DNA of 64,000 nt from Paracoccaceae bacterium (lineage in GTDB: Bacteria > Pseudomonadota > Alphaproteobacteria > Rhodobacterales > Rhodobacteraceae): the NCBI GenBank assembly GCA_009773375.1, contig WRPH01000008.1:27964-91963 (forward strand), in the 5' to 3' direction. This document shows positions 46,319 to 54,182 of this stretch, piece after piece (position 1 is the first letter of the stretch; every line of letters starts with the position of its first letter). The translations under genes were made by a program, and so were the position numbers. The notes below the pieces were generated by a model. The model was given only the letters and a program-made list of their open reading frames with translations, did not search any database and had not been told where the DNA came from.

Positions 46319-46347
46319 CATAGTTAGGTCTGGCGATTCAGCCACAA
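46319..46347 (-). promoter_or_regulatory. Possible promoter of the argD leader
   Basis: On the minus strand TTGTGG (46347-46342) is followed after 16-17 bases by AACTAT or ACTATG (46325-46319). Transcription would begin near 46312, about 65 bases before the leader peptide. The -10 box is only moderate. Confidence 0.35.
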
Positions 46348-46466
46348 TACATTCCAAGGCAGAGCTTTCGCCACACGCCCTAGCCGCACAACAGCAGCTT
46401 GCCGCCGAATTTCACGCTTCGTGAAAATTTCTCAGCTATTTTCCGGCTCAGAGTCGCAGCTGCGCG

Positions 46467-47804
46467 TTACCCCGCCAGCCGCGCCGCCAGCCGGTTCTGC
46501 CGCGCAATCACCGCCGCCAGATCAATCGTCACCATCTGACCGCCACGCACCACCGCGCGGCCCTCGACAAACAGATCGCGCACCCGCGCAGGCCCGCACA
46601 GGATCAGGCTGGCCACAGGGTCCCACGACCCCGCGCCCTCGATCCCCGACACATCCCAGATCGCCAGATCGGCGCGCTTGCCGACCTCCAACGACCCGCA
46701 ATCGCCGCGCCCCAACACCCGCGCCCCGCCCAGCGTCGCCACCTCCAACGCCTCGCGCGCGCTCATCGCATCGGCCCCCCGGCTGACCCGCTGCAACAGC
46801 AACGCCTGCCGCGCCTCCAGCAACAGATTGCCCGCATCATTGCTGGCCGATCCATCCACCCCCAGCCCCACCTTCACCCCCGCATCCCGCAGCGCCCGCA
46901 CCGGCGCAATCCCCGACCCCAGGCGGCAATTCGAACACGGGCAATGCGCCACCCCGGTACCGCTGCGGGCAAACAGATCAATCTCGCCCGCGTCCAGTTT
47001 CACACAATGCGCATGCCAGACATCCGCCCCCGTCCAGCCCAGATCCTCGGCATATTGCCCCGGACGACAGCCGAACTTCGCCAGCGAATAGGCAATATCC
47101 TCGTCATTCTCGGCCAGATGGGTATGCAGCATCACGCCCTTGTCGCGCGCCAACAAGGCCGCCTCGCGCATCAGATCGCGCGAAACCGAGAACGGCGAAC
47201 ACGGCGCCAACCCCACCCGCACCATCGCGCCTTCACCGGCATCATGGTGTGCATCGACCACCCGGATACAGTCTTCCAGAATCAAAGTCTCACGCTCCAC
47301 CAGACTGTCAGGCGGCAACCCCCCATCGCTTTCACCAATGCTCATCGCGCCCCGAGTCGGATGAAACCGCAGGCCGACCTCGCGCGCCGCCGCAATGGTA
47401 TCATCCAGCCGCGCCCCGTTCGGAAACAGATAGAGATGATCCGAAGTCAGCGTGCAGCCCGACAGCGCCAGCTCCGCCAACCCCACCTGCGCCGAGACAA
47501 ACATCTCTTCCGGCCCGAACCGCGACCAGATCGGATAAAGCGTCTTCAGCCAGCCAAACAGCAGCGCGTCCTGCCCGCCCGGCACCGCCCGCGTCAAAGT
47601 CTGATACAGATGATGATGCGTGTTCACCAAACCCGGCGTCACCACGCAGCCCGCAGCCTCCACCACAGCGCCCGTGGTCGCAAGCCCCTGCCCCACCGCC
47701 ACGATAACCCCGCCGCGGATCAGCACGTCACCGCGCGCAATTTCCGCGCGCCCCGCGTCCATCGTCACCACGACATCAGCGTTCCGGATCAGAATTTCAG
47801 ACAT
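46467..47804 (-). CDS. 8-Oxoguanine deaminase-like amidohydrolase
   Basis: This 445-residue metal-dependent deaminase belongs to the ATZ/TRZ and guanine-deaminase branch of the amidohydrolases. The metal ligands are seen in LVNTHHHLYQT near residue 70, LHTHLAEN, WHAHCVKL and GLGVDGSASND. The cysteine-rich block GVAHCPCSNCRLGSG is characteristic of 8-oxoguanine deaminase, which converts 8-oxoguanine to urate. The start at 47804 (MSEILIRNADVVV) is clear. With the xdh cluster it adds to the purine theme. Another purine or triazine substrate is possible. Confidence 0.83.
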   Translation of the reverse strand: MSEILIRNADVVVTMDAGRAEIARGDVLIRGGVIVAVGQGLATTGAVVEAAGCVVTPGLVNTHHHLYQTLTRAVPGGQDALLFGWLKTLYPIWSRFGPEEMFVSAQVGLAELALSGCTLTSDHLYLFPNGARLDDTIAAAREVGLRFHPTRGAMSIGESDGGLPPDSLVERETLILEDCIRVVDAHHDAGEGAMVRVGLAPCSPFSVSRDLMREAALLARDKGVMLHTHLAENDEDIAYSLAKFGCRPGQYAEDLGWTGADVWHAHCVKLDAGEIDLFARSGTGVAHCPCSNCRLGSGIAPVRALRDAGVKVGLGVDGSASNDAGNLLLEARQALLLQRVSRGADAMSAREALEVATLGGARVLGRGDCGSLEVGKRADLAIWDVSGIEGAGSWDPVASLILCGPARVRDLFVEGRAVVRGGQMVTIDLAAVIARQNRLAARLAG

Positions 47805-47932
47805 GAATTCCCCTGCACCACCCCCTTCGGTGGATCGGGAACCGCGCGACAGAAGGGGGATCAAGGACTCGCGCTGCCAAAGCCTAGCAAGCCAGCCCAG
47901 CCCAGCCAAGCCCCTTCATCTTGGCATAAATA

Positions 47933-48010
47933 CTCTCGGGGGGAGTCATGTTGGCTCCGCCAATATGACCGGGGGGCAGACAGCCCCCCACGATTTTTCT
48001 CAAAAATCGT
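47933..48010. repeat. Variant of the dispersed element with three hairpins
   Basis: CATAAATACTCTCGGGGGG begins a block of three palindromes. They are a ten-base stem with one mismatch around CTCCG (47945-47969), GGGGGGC/GCCCCCC around AGACA (near 47971-47989), and ACGATTTTT/AAAAATCGT (47990-47998 and 48002-48010). The last reaches the stop codon of the phosphatase gene. The middle hairpin is the same as in xdhA. Confidence 0.6.
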
Positions 48011-48822
48011 CAGCCGTTCAGCAAAGCCAGCGCCGCGGCATGGATATCCCGGTTGGCCGCCGCCAGCACCTGCCCGCCGTTCAGGCATGGTTTGCCCTGC
48101 CAGTCGGTAACAATGCCGCCCGCCGCCTCGATCACCGCAATCGGCGCCTGCACGTCATAGGCCTGCAACCCCGCTTCGATCACCAGATCGATCTGCCCTG
48201 CCGCGATCAGCGCATAGGCATAGCAATCGGTGCCATAGCGCACCAGCCGCGCCTTTTGTGCCACCCGGCGGAACGCCGCCCCTTCCTCGACAGTGCCAAC
48301 CTCGGGGAAGGTGGTGAACACGATCGCCTCGGCCAGCGGTCGCGCCGGACGCGTCTTCAGCGCCCGCCGCCCCATCGGCCCGTTGACCTCGGCCCGGCCC
48401 AGGCCCCCTTCAAAGCGTTCCTGAATATAAGGCTGGTCGATCAGCCCATACACAACGCCCGCAGCGTCACGCACGGAAATCAGCACCCCCCAGGTCGGCG
48501 TGCCGCTCAGATAGCCCCGTGTGCCGTCGATCGGGTCCAGCACCCAGGTCAGCCCCGAACTGCCCGCCACCGCCGCAAATTCCTCGCCGAGGATTCCGTC
48601 ATCCGGTCGCCGCCGCGCCAAGATCGCGCGCATGCGCTCTTCGCAAAGCCGGTCCGCCACCGTTACCGGATCAAACCGCGTCACTTCCTTGGTATCGGCT
48701 GTCAGCCCATCGCTGCGAAAATGCTGCAAGGTCGCCACCCGCGCGGCATCGGCCAGTTCAGCCGCAGTTGCGACAATCTCGCGCACCGCCTCGTCAGAAA
48801 ATTTTCCGGAAAAATCAGCCAT
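48010..48822 (-). CDS. hisN: Inositol-monophosphatase family enzyme, probable histidinol-phosphatase
   Basis: This 270-residue magnesium-dependent phosphatase has the family metal sites GILGEEF and WVLDPIDGTRGYLSG, followed by GLQAYDVQAPIAVIEAAGG near the end. The Arg-Gly-Tyr form of the second motif is typical of the HisN subgroup, which removes phosphate from histidinol phosphate. The start at 48822 (MADFSGKF) gives a normal length; the upstream extension is not supported. It is far from the hisSZG operon, as is usual. Inositol phosphatase activity is the alternative. Confidence 0.83.
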   Translation of the reverse strand: MADFSGKFSDEAVREIVATAAELADAARVATLQHFRSDGLTADTKEVTRFDPVTVADRLCEERMRAILARRRPDDGILGEEFAAVAGSSGLTWVLDPIDGTRGYLSGTPTWGVLISVRDAAGVVYGLIDQPYIQERFEGGLGRAEVNGPMGRRALKTRPARPLAEAIVFTTFPEVGTVEEGAAFRRVAQKARLVRYGTDCYAYALIAAGQIDLVIEAGLQAYDVQAPIAVIEAAGGIVTDWQGKPCLNGGQVLAAANRDIHAAALALLNG

Positions 48823-48909
48823 GCCTACCCCTATGCCGGGCAAGACGACCCGTGCCCCCGATTGCTTGCCTCTGGCTAGCGCGGTTTGCGGTTGGTTTGC
48901 CAGCAATAC

Positions 48910-48945
48910 ATCACATTTCGCCCAAGCCTTCGGGCGAAATGTGAT
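48910..48945. terminator. Perfect 14-bp palindrome
   Basis: ATCACATTTCGCCC (48910-48923) pairs with GGGCGAAATGTGAT (48932-48945) around an eight-base loop. It lies between the XRE regulator and the phosphatase, 50 bases after the regulator stop codon, and probably ends that transcript. Confidence 0.6.
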
Positions 48946-48996
48946 CCAAAATCAACGCAAGGCGCTTTGGGGCTGCGCGTCAGGCGTATTGTCGCT

Positions 48997-49356
48997 TCAG
49001 GCAGCTTCGCTCAGCACGCGGGCCAGATCAAACAGACGGCGGCGCTGCGCTTCGGGGATGGCATAGTAAGACCGCACCAGTTCCAGCGCTTCCTTGTCGG
49101 CCATCATGTCATTGCCAGCCTGCGCGGCCTCCGCACCCTCGGCCAGACCCTCGAAGAAGAACGCAATCGTCACACCCAGCGTGTCGGCAATATCCCACAG
49201 ACGCGAGGCGCTGACGCGGTTCATCCCGGTCTCGTATTTCTGGATTTGCTGAAATTTGATGCCAACCTTGTCAGCAAGCTGTTGTTGCGTCATGCCGATC
49301 ATCCACCGGCGATGGCGGATACGCTTGCCGACATGGGCGTCAACGGGGTGCTTCAT
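48997..49356 (-). CDS. XRE-family helix-turn-helix regulator
   Basis: This 119-residue DNA-binding protein has a Cro/CI-type domain (IRHRRWMIGMTQQQLADKVGIKFQQIQKYETGMNRVSAS) spanning residues 12-65. A short helical C-terminus (ALELVRSYYAIPEAQRRRLFDLARVL) follows. The ATG at 49356 lies seven bases after GGAGA, and a GTG four codons earlier is possible. Its relatives are conserved chromosomal regulators in alphaproteobacteria. Its targets are unknown. Confidence 0.9.
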   Translation of the reverse strand: MKHPVDAHVGKRIRHRRWMIGMTQQQLADKVGIKFQQIQKYETGMNRVSASRLWDIADTLGVTIAFFFEGLAEGAEAAQAGNDMMADKEALELVRSYYAIPEAQRRRLFDLARVLSEAA

Positions 49357-49576
49357 AACAGTCTCCACTTTCCAAAATTACTTTGCGTGCCTTTCTATAA
49401 GCAATTTTCATGCCAAAATCGGCGGCACCAAGGTTCTACACAGAATTCCGTTCACGCCTCGCAAAACCTGTCTTTTTGGATATGTCCAATTATACAGGCG
49501 AAGAAGAAACTGCCCCTGGGTGCAGACTATCCCGCCCTGCGTTTACCTTGACGGTGAAACTCGCCTTATACGGGTT

Positions 49577-49630
49577 TTGCATTATGCGTTGCATTTTGCG
49601 ACACATAAGTGCACTTCTTTGCATTTAGCG
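49577..49630 (+). repeat. Three 12-bp direct repeats upstream of the quinone oxidoreductase
   Basis: TTGCATTATGCG (49577-49588), TTGCATTTTGCG (49589-49600) and TTGCATTTAGCG (49619-49630) differ at only two or three positions. The second and third are exactly 30 bases apart. They lie in a 386-base AT-richer region between the XRE regulator and the oxidoreductase gene and look like sites for a DNA-binding protein. The rest of this region shows nothing recognisable. Confidence 0.65.
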
Positions 49631-49742
49631 ACTCAACCAAAGCCTCAATTATGGCGCTTTTGCCCTATTTTGGTCGTTTTAGCCTTGGCGGCAGCCCCGG
49701 CCTTGCTAATCTGTCACATCAACCCATCGCGTGGAGACCCAG

Positions 49743-50717
49743 ATGCAGGCTTGGCAAGTTGCAACCATCGGTGCTCCGGCACAGAAAACCACGCGGCCAA
49801 TGCCGCAACCCGGCCCCGGCGAGGCCCGCATCAAGGTTGCCGCCTGCGGGTTGAATTTTGCCGATCTGCTGATGCAGCAAGGCAAGTATCAGGAACATCC
49901 CACCCTGCCCTACACCCCCGGCATGGAGTTTGCCGGCACCGTCGATGCGCTTGGCCCCGATACCGAAGGCCCCGATATCGAAGGCACCGCCAGCGGCACC
50001 CGCGTTGCGGTGTTCGCAGGCTCGGGCGGTCTGGCCGATTACGCCATCGTGCCCACAGCGCGGCTGGTGCCACTGCCCGATGCGATGAGTTTCGCGCAGG
50101 CCGCCGCCTTTCAGATCGCCTATGGCACATCGCACCTTGCGCTCGATCACAAGGCCCGGCTGCAACCCGGTGAAACCCTGCTGGTGCTGGGTGCGGCGGG
50201 CGGCGTCGGCCTGACGGCGGTTGAAATCGGCAAGCGCATGGGCGCACGCGTCATCGCTTGCGCTCGTGGTCCGGAAAAGCTGGCCATCGCCCGCGCCGCC
50301 GGGGCCGACCTGACCATCGACAGCGACACCCCCGACCTGAAAGCAGCCTTCAAAGCCTTGGGCGGCGTCGATGTCGTCTACGACCCGGTTGGCGGCCCCG
50401 CCTTCACCGCAGCCCTGTCCGCCTGCCGCCCCGAGGGTCGCCTCTTGACCATCGGCTTTGCCAGCGGCGAGGTGCCACCGATCCCCGCCAACCTGCTGTT
50501 GGTGAAAAACCTCAGCGTGATCGGCCTTTATTGGGGCGGCTACCTGACCTTCGCGCCGCATGTGCTGACCGCCAGCCTGCGCACGCTGTTCCGGTGGTTC
50601 GAAGAAGGCGGCCTGCGCCCGCACATCAGCCACGAACTGCCGTTCGACGCCTACCCCGACGGGCTGAACCTGCTGCAAACCCGCCAAGCCACCGGCAAGG
50701 TAGTCATCACGCTATAG
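49743..50717 (+). CDS. NADPH:quinone oxidoreductase family protein
   Basis: This 324-residue zinc-free MDR-type enzyme transfers electrons from NADPH to quinones or related acceptors. The N-terminal GroES-like domain has VAACGLNFADLLMQQGKYQ and PYTPGMEFAGTV. The cofactor motif LLVLGAAGGVGLTAVEIGKRMGA is near residue 145. The start at 49743 (MQAWQV) was preferred to an ATG four codons earlier. Alternative names are crotonyl-CoA reductase-like or zinc-type alcohol dehydrogenase-like proteins, but no zinc cysteines are present. Confidence 0.9.
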   Translation: MQAWQVATIGAPAQKTTRPMPQPGPGEARIKVAACGLNFADLLMQQGKYQEHPTLPYTPGMEFAGTVDALGPDTEGPDIEGTASGTRVAVFAGSGGLADYAIVPTARLVPLPDAMSFAQAAAFQIAYGTSHLALDHKARLQPGETLLVLGAAGGVGLTAVEIGKRMGARVIACARGPEKLAIARAAGADLTIDSDTPDLKAAFKALGGVDVVYDPVGGPAFTAALSACRPEGRLLTIGFASGEVPPIPANLLLVKNLSVIGLYWGGYLTFAPHVLTASLRTLFRWFEEGGLRPHISHELPFDAYPDGLNLLQTRQATGKVVITL

Positions 50718-50733
50718 CCCCACGCCCCACGCC

Positions 50734-50754
50734 GCCCCGGACCTGATCCGGGGC
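50734..50754. terminator. Palindrome between convergent genes
   Basis: GCCCCGGA (50734-50741) pairs with TCCGGGGC (50747-50754) around CCTGA. Similar CCCCGG-N5-CCGGGG palindromes are common between genes in alphaproteobacteria. It lies between the oxidoreductase and the convergent LysR gene. Confidence 0.6.
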
Positions 50755-50772
50755 CTCATCGGTTCATCTGCC

Positions 50773-51645
50773 TCAAGCCACCGACCGGATCGCGCGGCCC
50801 TGATAGACCTGCCGGATCATCGCCGCCAGCGCCGACACCGCCTCGGAGTGCACCGGGTCGGCGACATACATATTGACCTTGATCACCGCCAGATCGGGCA
50901 ATGCGCCGCCATGCGCGATGCGTTCCACAAACGGCGGCTCTGATCCGGCCAGCACGACATGCACCGCCAGATCGGCGGAAACAGACGCCTCCACCCCGCG
51001 GGTATCATCGCTTTCCACCGCCATTTCCCAGGCCAGCCCGCGCGCATCCAGCGCCGCCTGCACCCCCTGCCGGAAAATGCAGTTATGCGCAAAGGCCAGC
51101 CGCAACGGTCGTCCCTTCCACGCCTGCCCATCCGGCGCCCCGACCCAGATCAGCGGCAGCTCCGCCAGCGTCTGCCCGCCTGCATCCACCGATTCCTCCG
51201 TGGTCAGGATCACATCGCATTCGCCGCGCGCAAACTGCGCCTTCAGCACCCGCGTGAACGAAGACATCAGCGACACCTTCATCTTCGGGTAATCCTTGGC
51301 AAAGCGCCGCAGCACCTGCGGGATCGCCGGGTAGACAATATCATGCGGCACCCCCAGTACGATCTCGCCCTCATACTGCGCCTGCGTCAGCCGCCCGAAC
51401 ACCTCGTCATTCAACGCCAGCATCCGCCGCGCATAGCCCAGCAACTGCTCGCCCGCCGCTGTCAGCCCGACCTGCCGCGCACTGCGGTCCAGCAACTGGG
51501 TATCGAGCATTTCCTCCAGCCGCTTGATCTGCATCGACACCGCCGATTGCGTCAGGTTCAAAAACCCCGCCGCCCGCGTCACGCCGCCCGCATCGGCAAT
51601 CGCCACAAACGACCGCAACGAGGTCAGGTCCAGATTTCGCGCCAT
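50773..51645 (-). CDS. LysR-family transcriptional regulator
   Basis: This 290-residue regulator has an N-terminal winged helix-turn-helix (LTSLRSFVAIADAGGVTRAAGFLNLTQSAVSMQIKRLEEML) and a C-terminal ligand-binding domain beginning near residue 90. The ATG at 51645 lies seven bases after AAGGA. It is divergent from the DUF1127 gene, and a T-N11-A type site lies between them at 51677-51691. Its ligand and targets cannot be read from the sequence. Confidence 0.93.
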   Translation of the reverse strand: MARNLDLTSLRSFVAIADAGGVTRAAGFLNLTQSAVSMQIKRLEEMLDTQLLDRSARQVGLTAAGEQLLGYARRMLALNDEVFGRLTQAQYEGEIVLGVPHDIVYPAIPQVLRRFAKDYPKMKVSLMSSFTRVLKAQFARGECDVILTTEESVDAGGQTLAELPLIWVGAPDGQAWKGRPLRLAFAHNCIFRQGVQAALDARGLAWEMAVESDDTRGVEASVSADLAVHVVLAGSEPPFVERIAHGGALPDLAVIKVNMYVADPVHSEAVSALAAMIRQVYQGRAIRSVA

Positions 51646-51676
51646 ATCACAATCCTTGATGCGAGAAGTCAAAAGC

Positions 51677-51691
51677 ATTCATTTTTCTAAT
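51677..51691. promoter_or_regulatory. Candidate LysR-type binding site
   Basis: ATTCATTTTTCTAAT has the ATT-N9-AAT symmetry of the LysR T-N11-A motif. It sits 32 bases upstream of the LysR start and about 100 bases upstream of the DUF1127 start. Autoregulation is inferred from position. Confidence 0.4.
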
Positions 51692-51789
51692 GTCTCCGAT
51701 TCGGGCATAAGGATCAAGTGTTGTGATGCGCCGAAGGCCACACATCACCGACGTCGATGAAGCTACCGATGAACCTGAAAGGAAAGACC

Positions 51790-52020
51790 ATGTTCGCCTC
51801 GCTCCACACCTCCACGCTGGCCGTGTCCCGCGTGCAGTCGCGCGGCATTTTTGCAGATGTCGCCAAGCGCCTGCGCCTTGCCGTCACTGCCCACCACCAG
51901 CGCGCCCAACTGGCCCGCCTCGATGATCAGATGCTGGCCGACATCGGCCTGACCCCGCGCGAAGCCGCCACCGAGGCCGCCCGTCCGGCATGGGACGTGC
52001 CGCGCAACTGGCTCCGCTGA
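51790..52020 (+). CDS. DUF1127 domain small protein
   Basis: This 76-residue basic protein ends with the DUF1127/YjiS motif LARLDDQMLADIGLTPREA. Small DUF1127 proteins take part in stress and nutrient responses and RNA turnover in related alphaproteobacteria. The ATG at 51790 follows AAAGGAAAG; an earlier ATG at 51757 lacks a site. The gene is divergent from the LysR regulator. The 239 bases after it, up to the BI-1 gene, show no gene. Confidence 0.85.
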   Translation: MFASLHTSTLAVSRVQSRGIFADVAKRLRLAVTAHHQRAQLARLDDQMLADIGLTPREAATEAARPAWDVPRNWLR

Positions 52021-52259
52021 AACCTGTTGCCTTCAAAAGAATGCAGCACATCCGTTTCGGCTCCGAAGCAGCGTTTGCTCTGCAAATGCCGGCGGGGCCG
52101 GAACTGAAGCCAGCCAAACGCAGCACCTTTTCAAAGCTGAAATGCAGCCACAAGATTTCCTGCACCGGAAATCCTTGAAATCACCGGCAACAGCCCCGAT
52201 ATTGAACGCATCAGGTGGCGCGAAGTCGTGCCGCCCGCAGTCCATAACCGGAGGAATCC

Positions 52260-52982
52260 ATGGCTGACTATCAGACGATCCGCACCGCAGGCCTAGGCGC
52301 CCGGACCGCCGAGATCGACGCCGGGCTTCGCGCCCACATGAACAAGGTCTACGGGCTGATGTCCGTGGCGATGCTGCTGACTGGCGGTGTGGCTTGGGCC
52401 GTCGGCACCAATGACGCCATGGTTCAGGCCATCTTCATGACCCCGCTGAAATGGGTGGTGATGTTCGCGCCGCTGATCATGGTGTTCGCGTTCAGCGCGA
52501 TGATCAACCGCCTGTCGGTCGCTGCGGCACAGCTGTTCTTCTATGTCTACGCCGCCGCCGTCGGCCTGTCGCTGGCCTTCATCTTTGCCGTCTACACCCA
52601 GACCTCGATCGCGCAGACCTTCCTGGTCACCGCCATCGCTTTCGCCGGGCTGTCGCTCTATGGCTACACCACCAAGAAAGACCTGTCGGGCATGGGGACG
52701 TTCCTGATGATGGGCCTGATCGGCATCATCGTCGCCTCGATCGTCAACATCTTCCTCGCCTCGTCGGCGCTGGCCTTCGCGATCTCGGTGATCGGCGTGC
52801 TGATCTTCGCGGGCCTGACCGCGTTTGACACCCAGACCATCAAGAACACCTACCTGCAGCACGCGCAGGCCGGTGATCAGGAATGGCTTGGCAAGGCTGC
52901 GATCATGGGCGCTTTGAACCTGTATCTCGACTTCATCAACATGTTCATGTTCCTGCTGCAATTCATGGGCAACCGCGAATAA
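52260..52982 (+). CDS. Bax inhibitor-1/YccA family membrane protein
   Basis: This 240-residue inner-membrane protein has seven hydrophobic helices beginning at VYGLMSVAMLLTGGVAWAVG and the family's aspartate-containing FAGLTAFDTQTIKNTY block near residue 185. BI-1 proteins are thought to conduct calcium or protons or to interact with FtsH. A GGAGGAA site precedes the ATG. It ends at a strong terminator and stands alone. Confidence 0.93.
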   Translation: MADYQTIRTAGLGARTAEIDAGLRAHMNKVYGLMSVAMLLTGGVAWAVGTNDAMVQAIFMTPLKWVVMFAPLIMVFAFSAMINRLSVAAAQLFFYVYAAAVGLSLAFIFAVYTQTSIAQTFLVTAIAFAGLSLYGYTTKKDLSGMGTFLMMGLIGIIVASIVNIFLASSALAFAISVIGVLIFAGLTAFDTQTIKNTYLQHAQAGDQEWLGKAAIMGALNLYLDFINMFMFLLQFMGNRE

Positions 52983-53000
52983 TCGCAACGCCAGAATGAT

Positions 53001-53030
53001 AAAAGGGCCAGAGGAAACTCTGGCCCTTTT
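53001..53030 (+). terminator. Intrinsic terminator of the BI-1 gene
   Basis: AAAAGGGCCAGAG (53001-53013) pairs perfectly with CTCTGGCCCTTTT (53018-53030) around GAAA, 18 bases after the stop codon. The outer T-run completes a classical terminator that could also work in reverse for the convergent VIT gene. Confidence 0.88.
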
Positions 53031-53065
53031 GCTTTGCCCACCCGCCTTGGCCCCTCTGGCGGGTC

Positions 53066-53758
53066 TTAAACCACTGCGCCAAACAGCTTGCCGACCAGTG
53101 CCGTCACCGCCATCGCCACCGCGCCCCAGAACGTCACCCGCAACACGCCGCGCCACATCGACGCGCCACCCGCCTTCGCCCCCACCGCGCCCAGCAGCGC
53201 CAGAAACATCAGCGACAGCACCGTCACCCACAGGCTGATGCTGGCCTCTGGCACCAGTGCCGCCGTCGCAAGCGGCAAGGCCGCCCCCACCGCGAAGGTA
53301 AACGCCGAGGCTCCCGCCGCCACCAAGGGCTGCGCCTCGGTATGTTCGGAAATCCCCAGTTCGTCACGCACATGCGCGCCCAGCGCGTCCTTCTCGTGCA
53401 GCGCCGCCGCCACCTGAGCCGCCAGTTCGGCTGGCACCCCGCGCCGCTCATAAATCCCTGCCAGCGCCCGCAGTTCCTCGGCCGGGTCGGCGTCAATCTC
53501 GGCCTTTTCGCGGGTGATATCGGCCTTCTCGGTATCGGCCTGACTGCTGACCGACACATATTCCCCCGCCGCCATCGACAAGGCCCCAGCCGCCAGCCCG
53601 GCGATGCCCGCGATCAGCACCTCTGCCCGCCCCGAAGCCGCCGCCACCCCCACAATCAGCGACGCGGTGGACACGATGCCATCATTCGCGCCCAGCACCG
53701 CCGCACGCAGCCAGCCGACCCGCGCGACATAGTGTTCTTCAAAATGATTTCGTTCCAT
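53066..53758 (-). CDS. VIT1/CCC1-family transporter
   Basis: This 230-residue protein has hydrophobic segments at about residues 20-40, 45-65, 150-170, 175-195 and 205-225. A charged, helical middle part contains EKADITREKAEIDADPAEEL. The opening WLRAAVLGANDGIVSTASLIVGVAAA is the family signature of vacuolar iron/manganese transporters and their bacterial relatives. Export of iron or manganese from the cytoplasm is the expected role. The gene is convergent with BI-1. Confidence 0.92.
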   Translation of the reverse strand: MERNHFEEHYVARVGWLRAAVLGANDGIVSTASLIVGVAAASGRAEVLIAGIAGLAAGALSMAAGEYVSVSSQADTEKADITREKAEIDADPAEELRALAGIYERRGVPAELAAQVAAALHEKDALGAHVRDELGISEHTEAQPLVAAGASAFTFAVGAALPLATAALVPEASISLWVTVLSLMFLALLGAVGAKAGGASMWRGVLRVTFWGAVAMAVTALVGKLFGAVV

Positions 53759-53824
53759 CGCCCTACCCCTTACCTGCTGCGCACATATTCAACCCGCCGC
53801 ATGAAAAGCCAAGGCCGCACAACG

Positions 53825-53847
53825 AAAAACCGCGCCCAAGGGCGCGG
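53825..53847 (-). terminator. Terminator of rpmG
   Basis: On the minus strand CCGCGCCC and GGGCGCGG (53840-53847 and 53830-53837) form a stem around two bases, followed by TTTTT (53829-53825). It lies 38 bases after the rpmG stop codon. Confidence 0.85.
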
Positions 53848-53884
53848 CTTTCCGGTATAATCTTGGCACAAGTGCGGGAAGATC

Positions 53885-54052
53885 TTACTTGATCTTGCCT
53901 TCCTTGTATTCCACATGCTCCCGCTTGACGGGATCGTATTTTTTCACGGTCATCTTTTCGGTCATGGTCCGAGCATTCTTCTTGGTCACATAGAAGTGCC
54001 CGGTGCCAGCCGTCGAGTTCAGACGGATCTTGATCGTCGCCGGTTTGGCCAT
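53885..54052 (-). CDS. rpmG: 50S ribosomal protein L33
   Basis: This 55-residue protein of the large ribosomal subunit reads [20 protein letters not shown] at the start, then [10 protein letters not shown], and ends [11 protein letters not shown]. It is the cysteine-free L33 form, so it needs no zinc. The length and sequence match alphaproteobacterial L33 throughout. An AGGAG-like site lies before the ATG at 54052, and an intrinsic terminator follows. It is transcribed alone. Confidence 0.96.
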   Translation of the reverse strand: MAKPATIKIRLNSTAGTGHFYVTKKNARTMTEKMTVKKYDPVKREHVEYKEGKIK

Positions 54053-54182
54053 AGTCGTCTCTCCTAGATCGGGGAAACACCGTTGCCCCGCGAAATCCTT
54101 GAAGCCTGCCTTTTACGGATGGGGGCGGCAGAGTCAACAGCAAAGCGGCAGGTTTTTCACCCCAAGCCAAAGCTTTCCCGCA

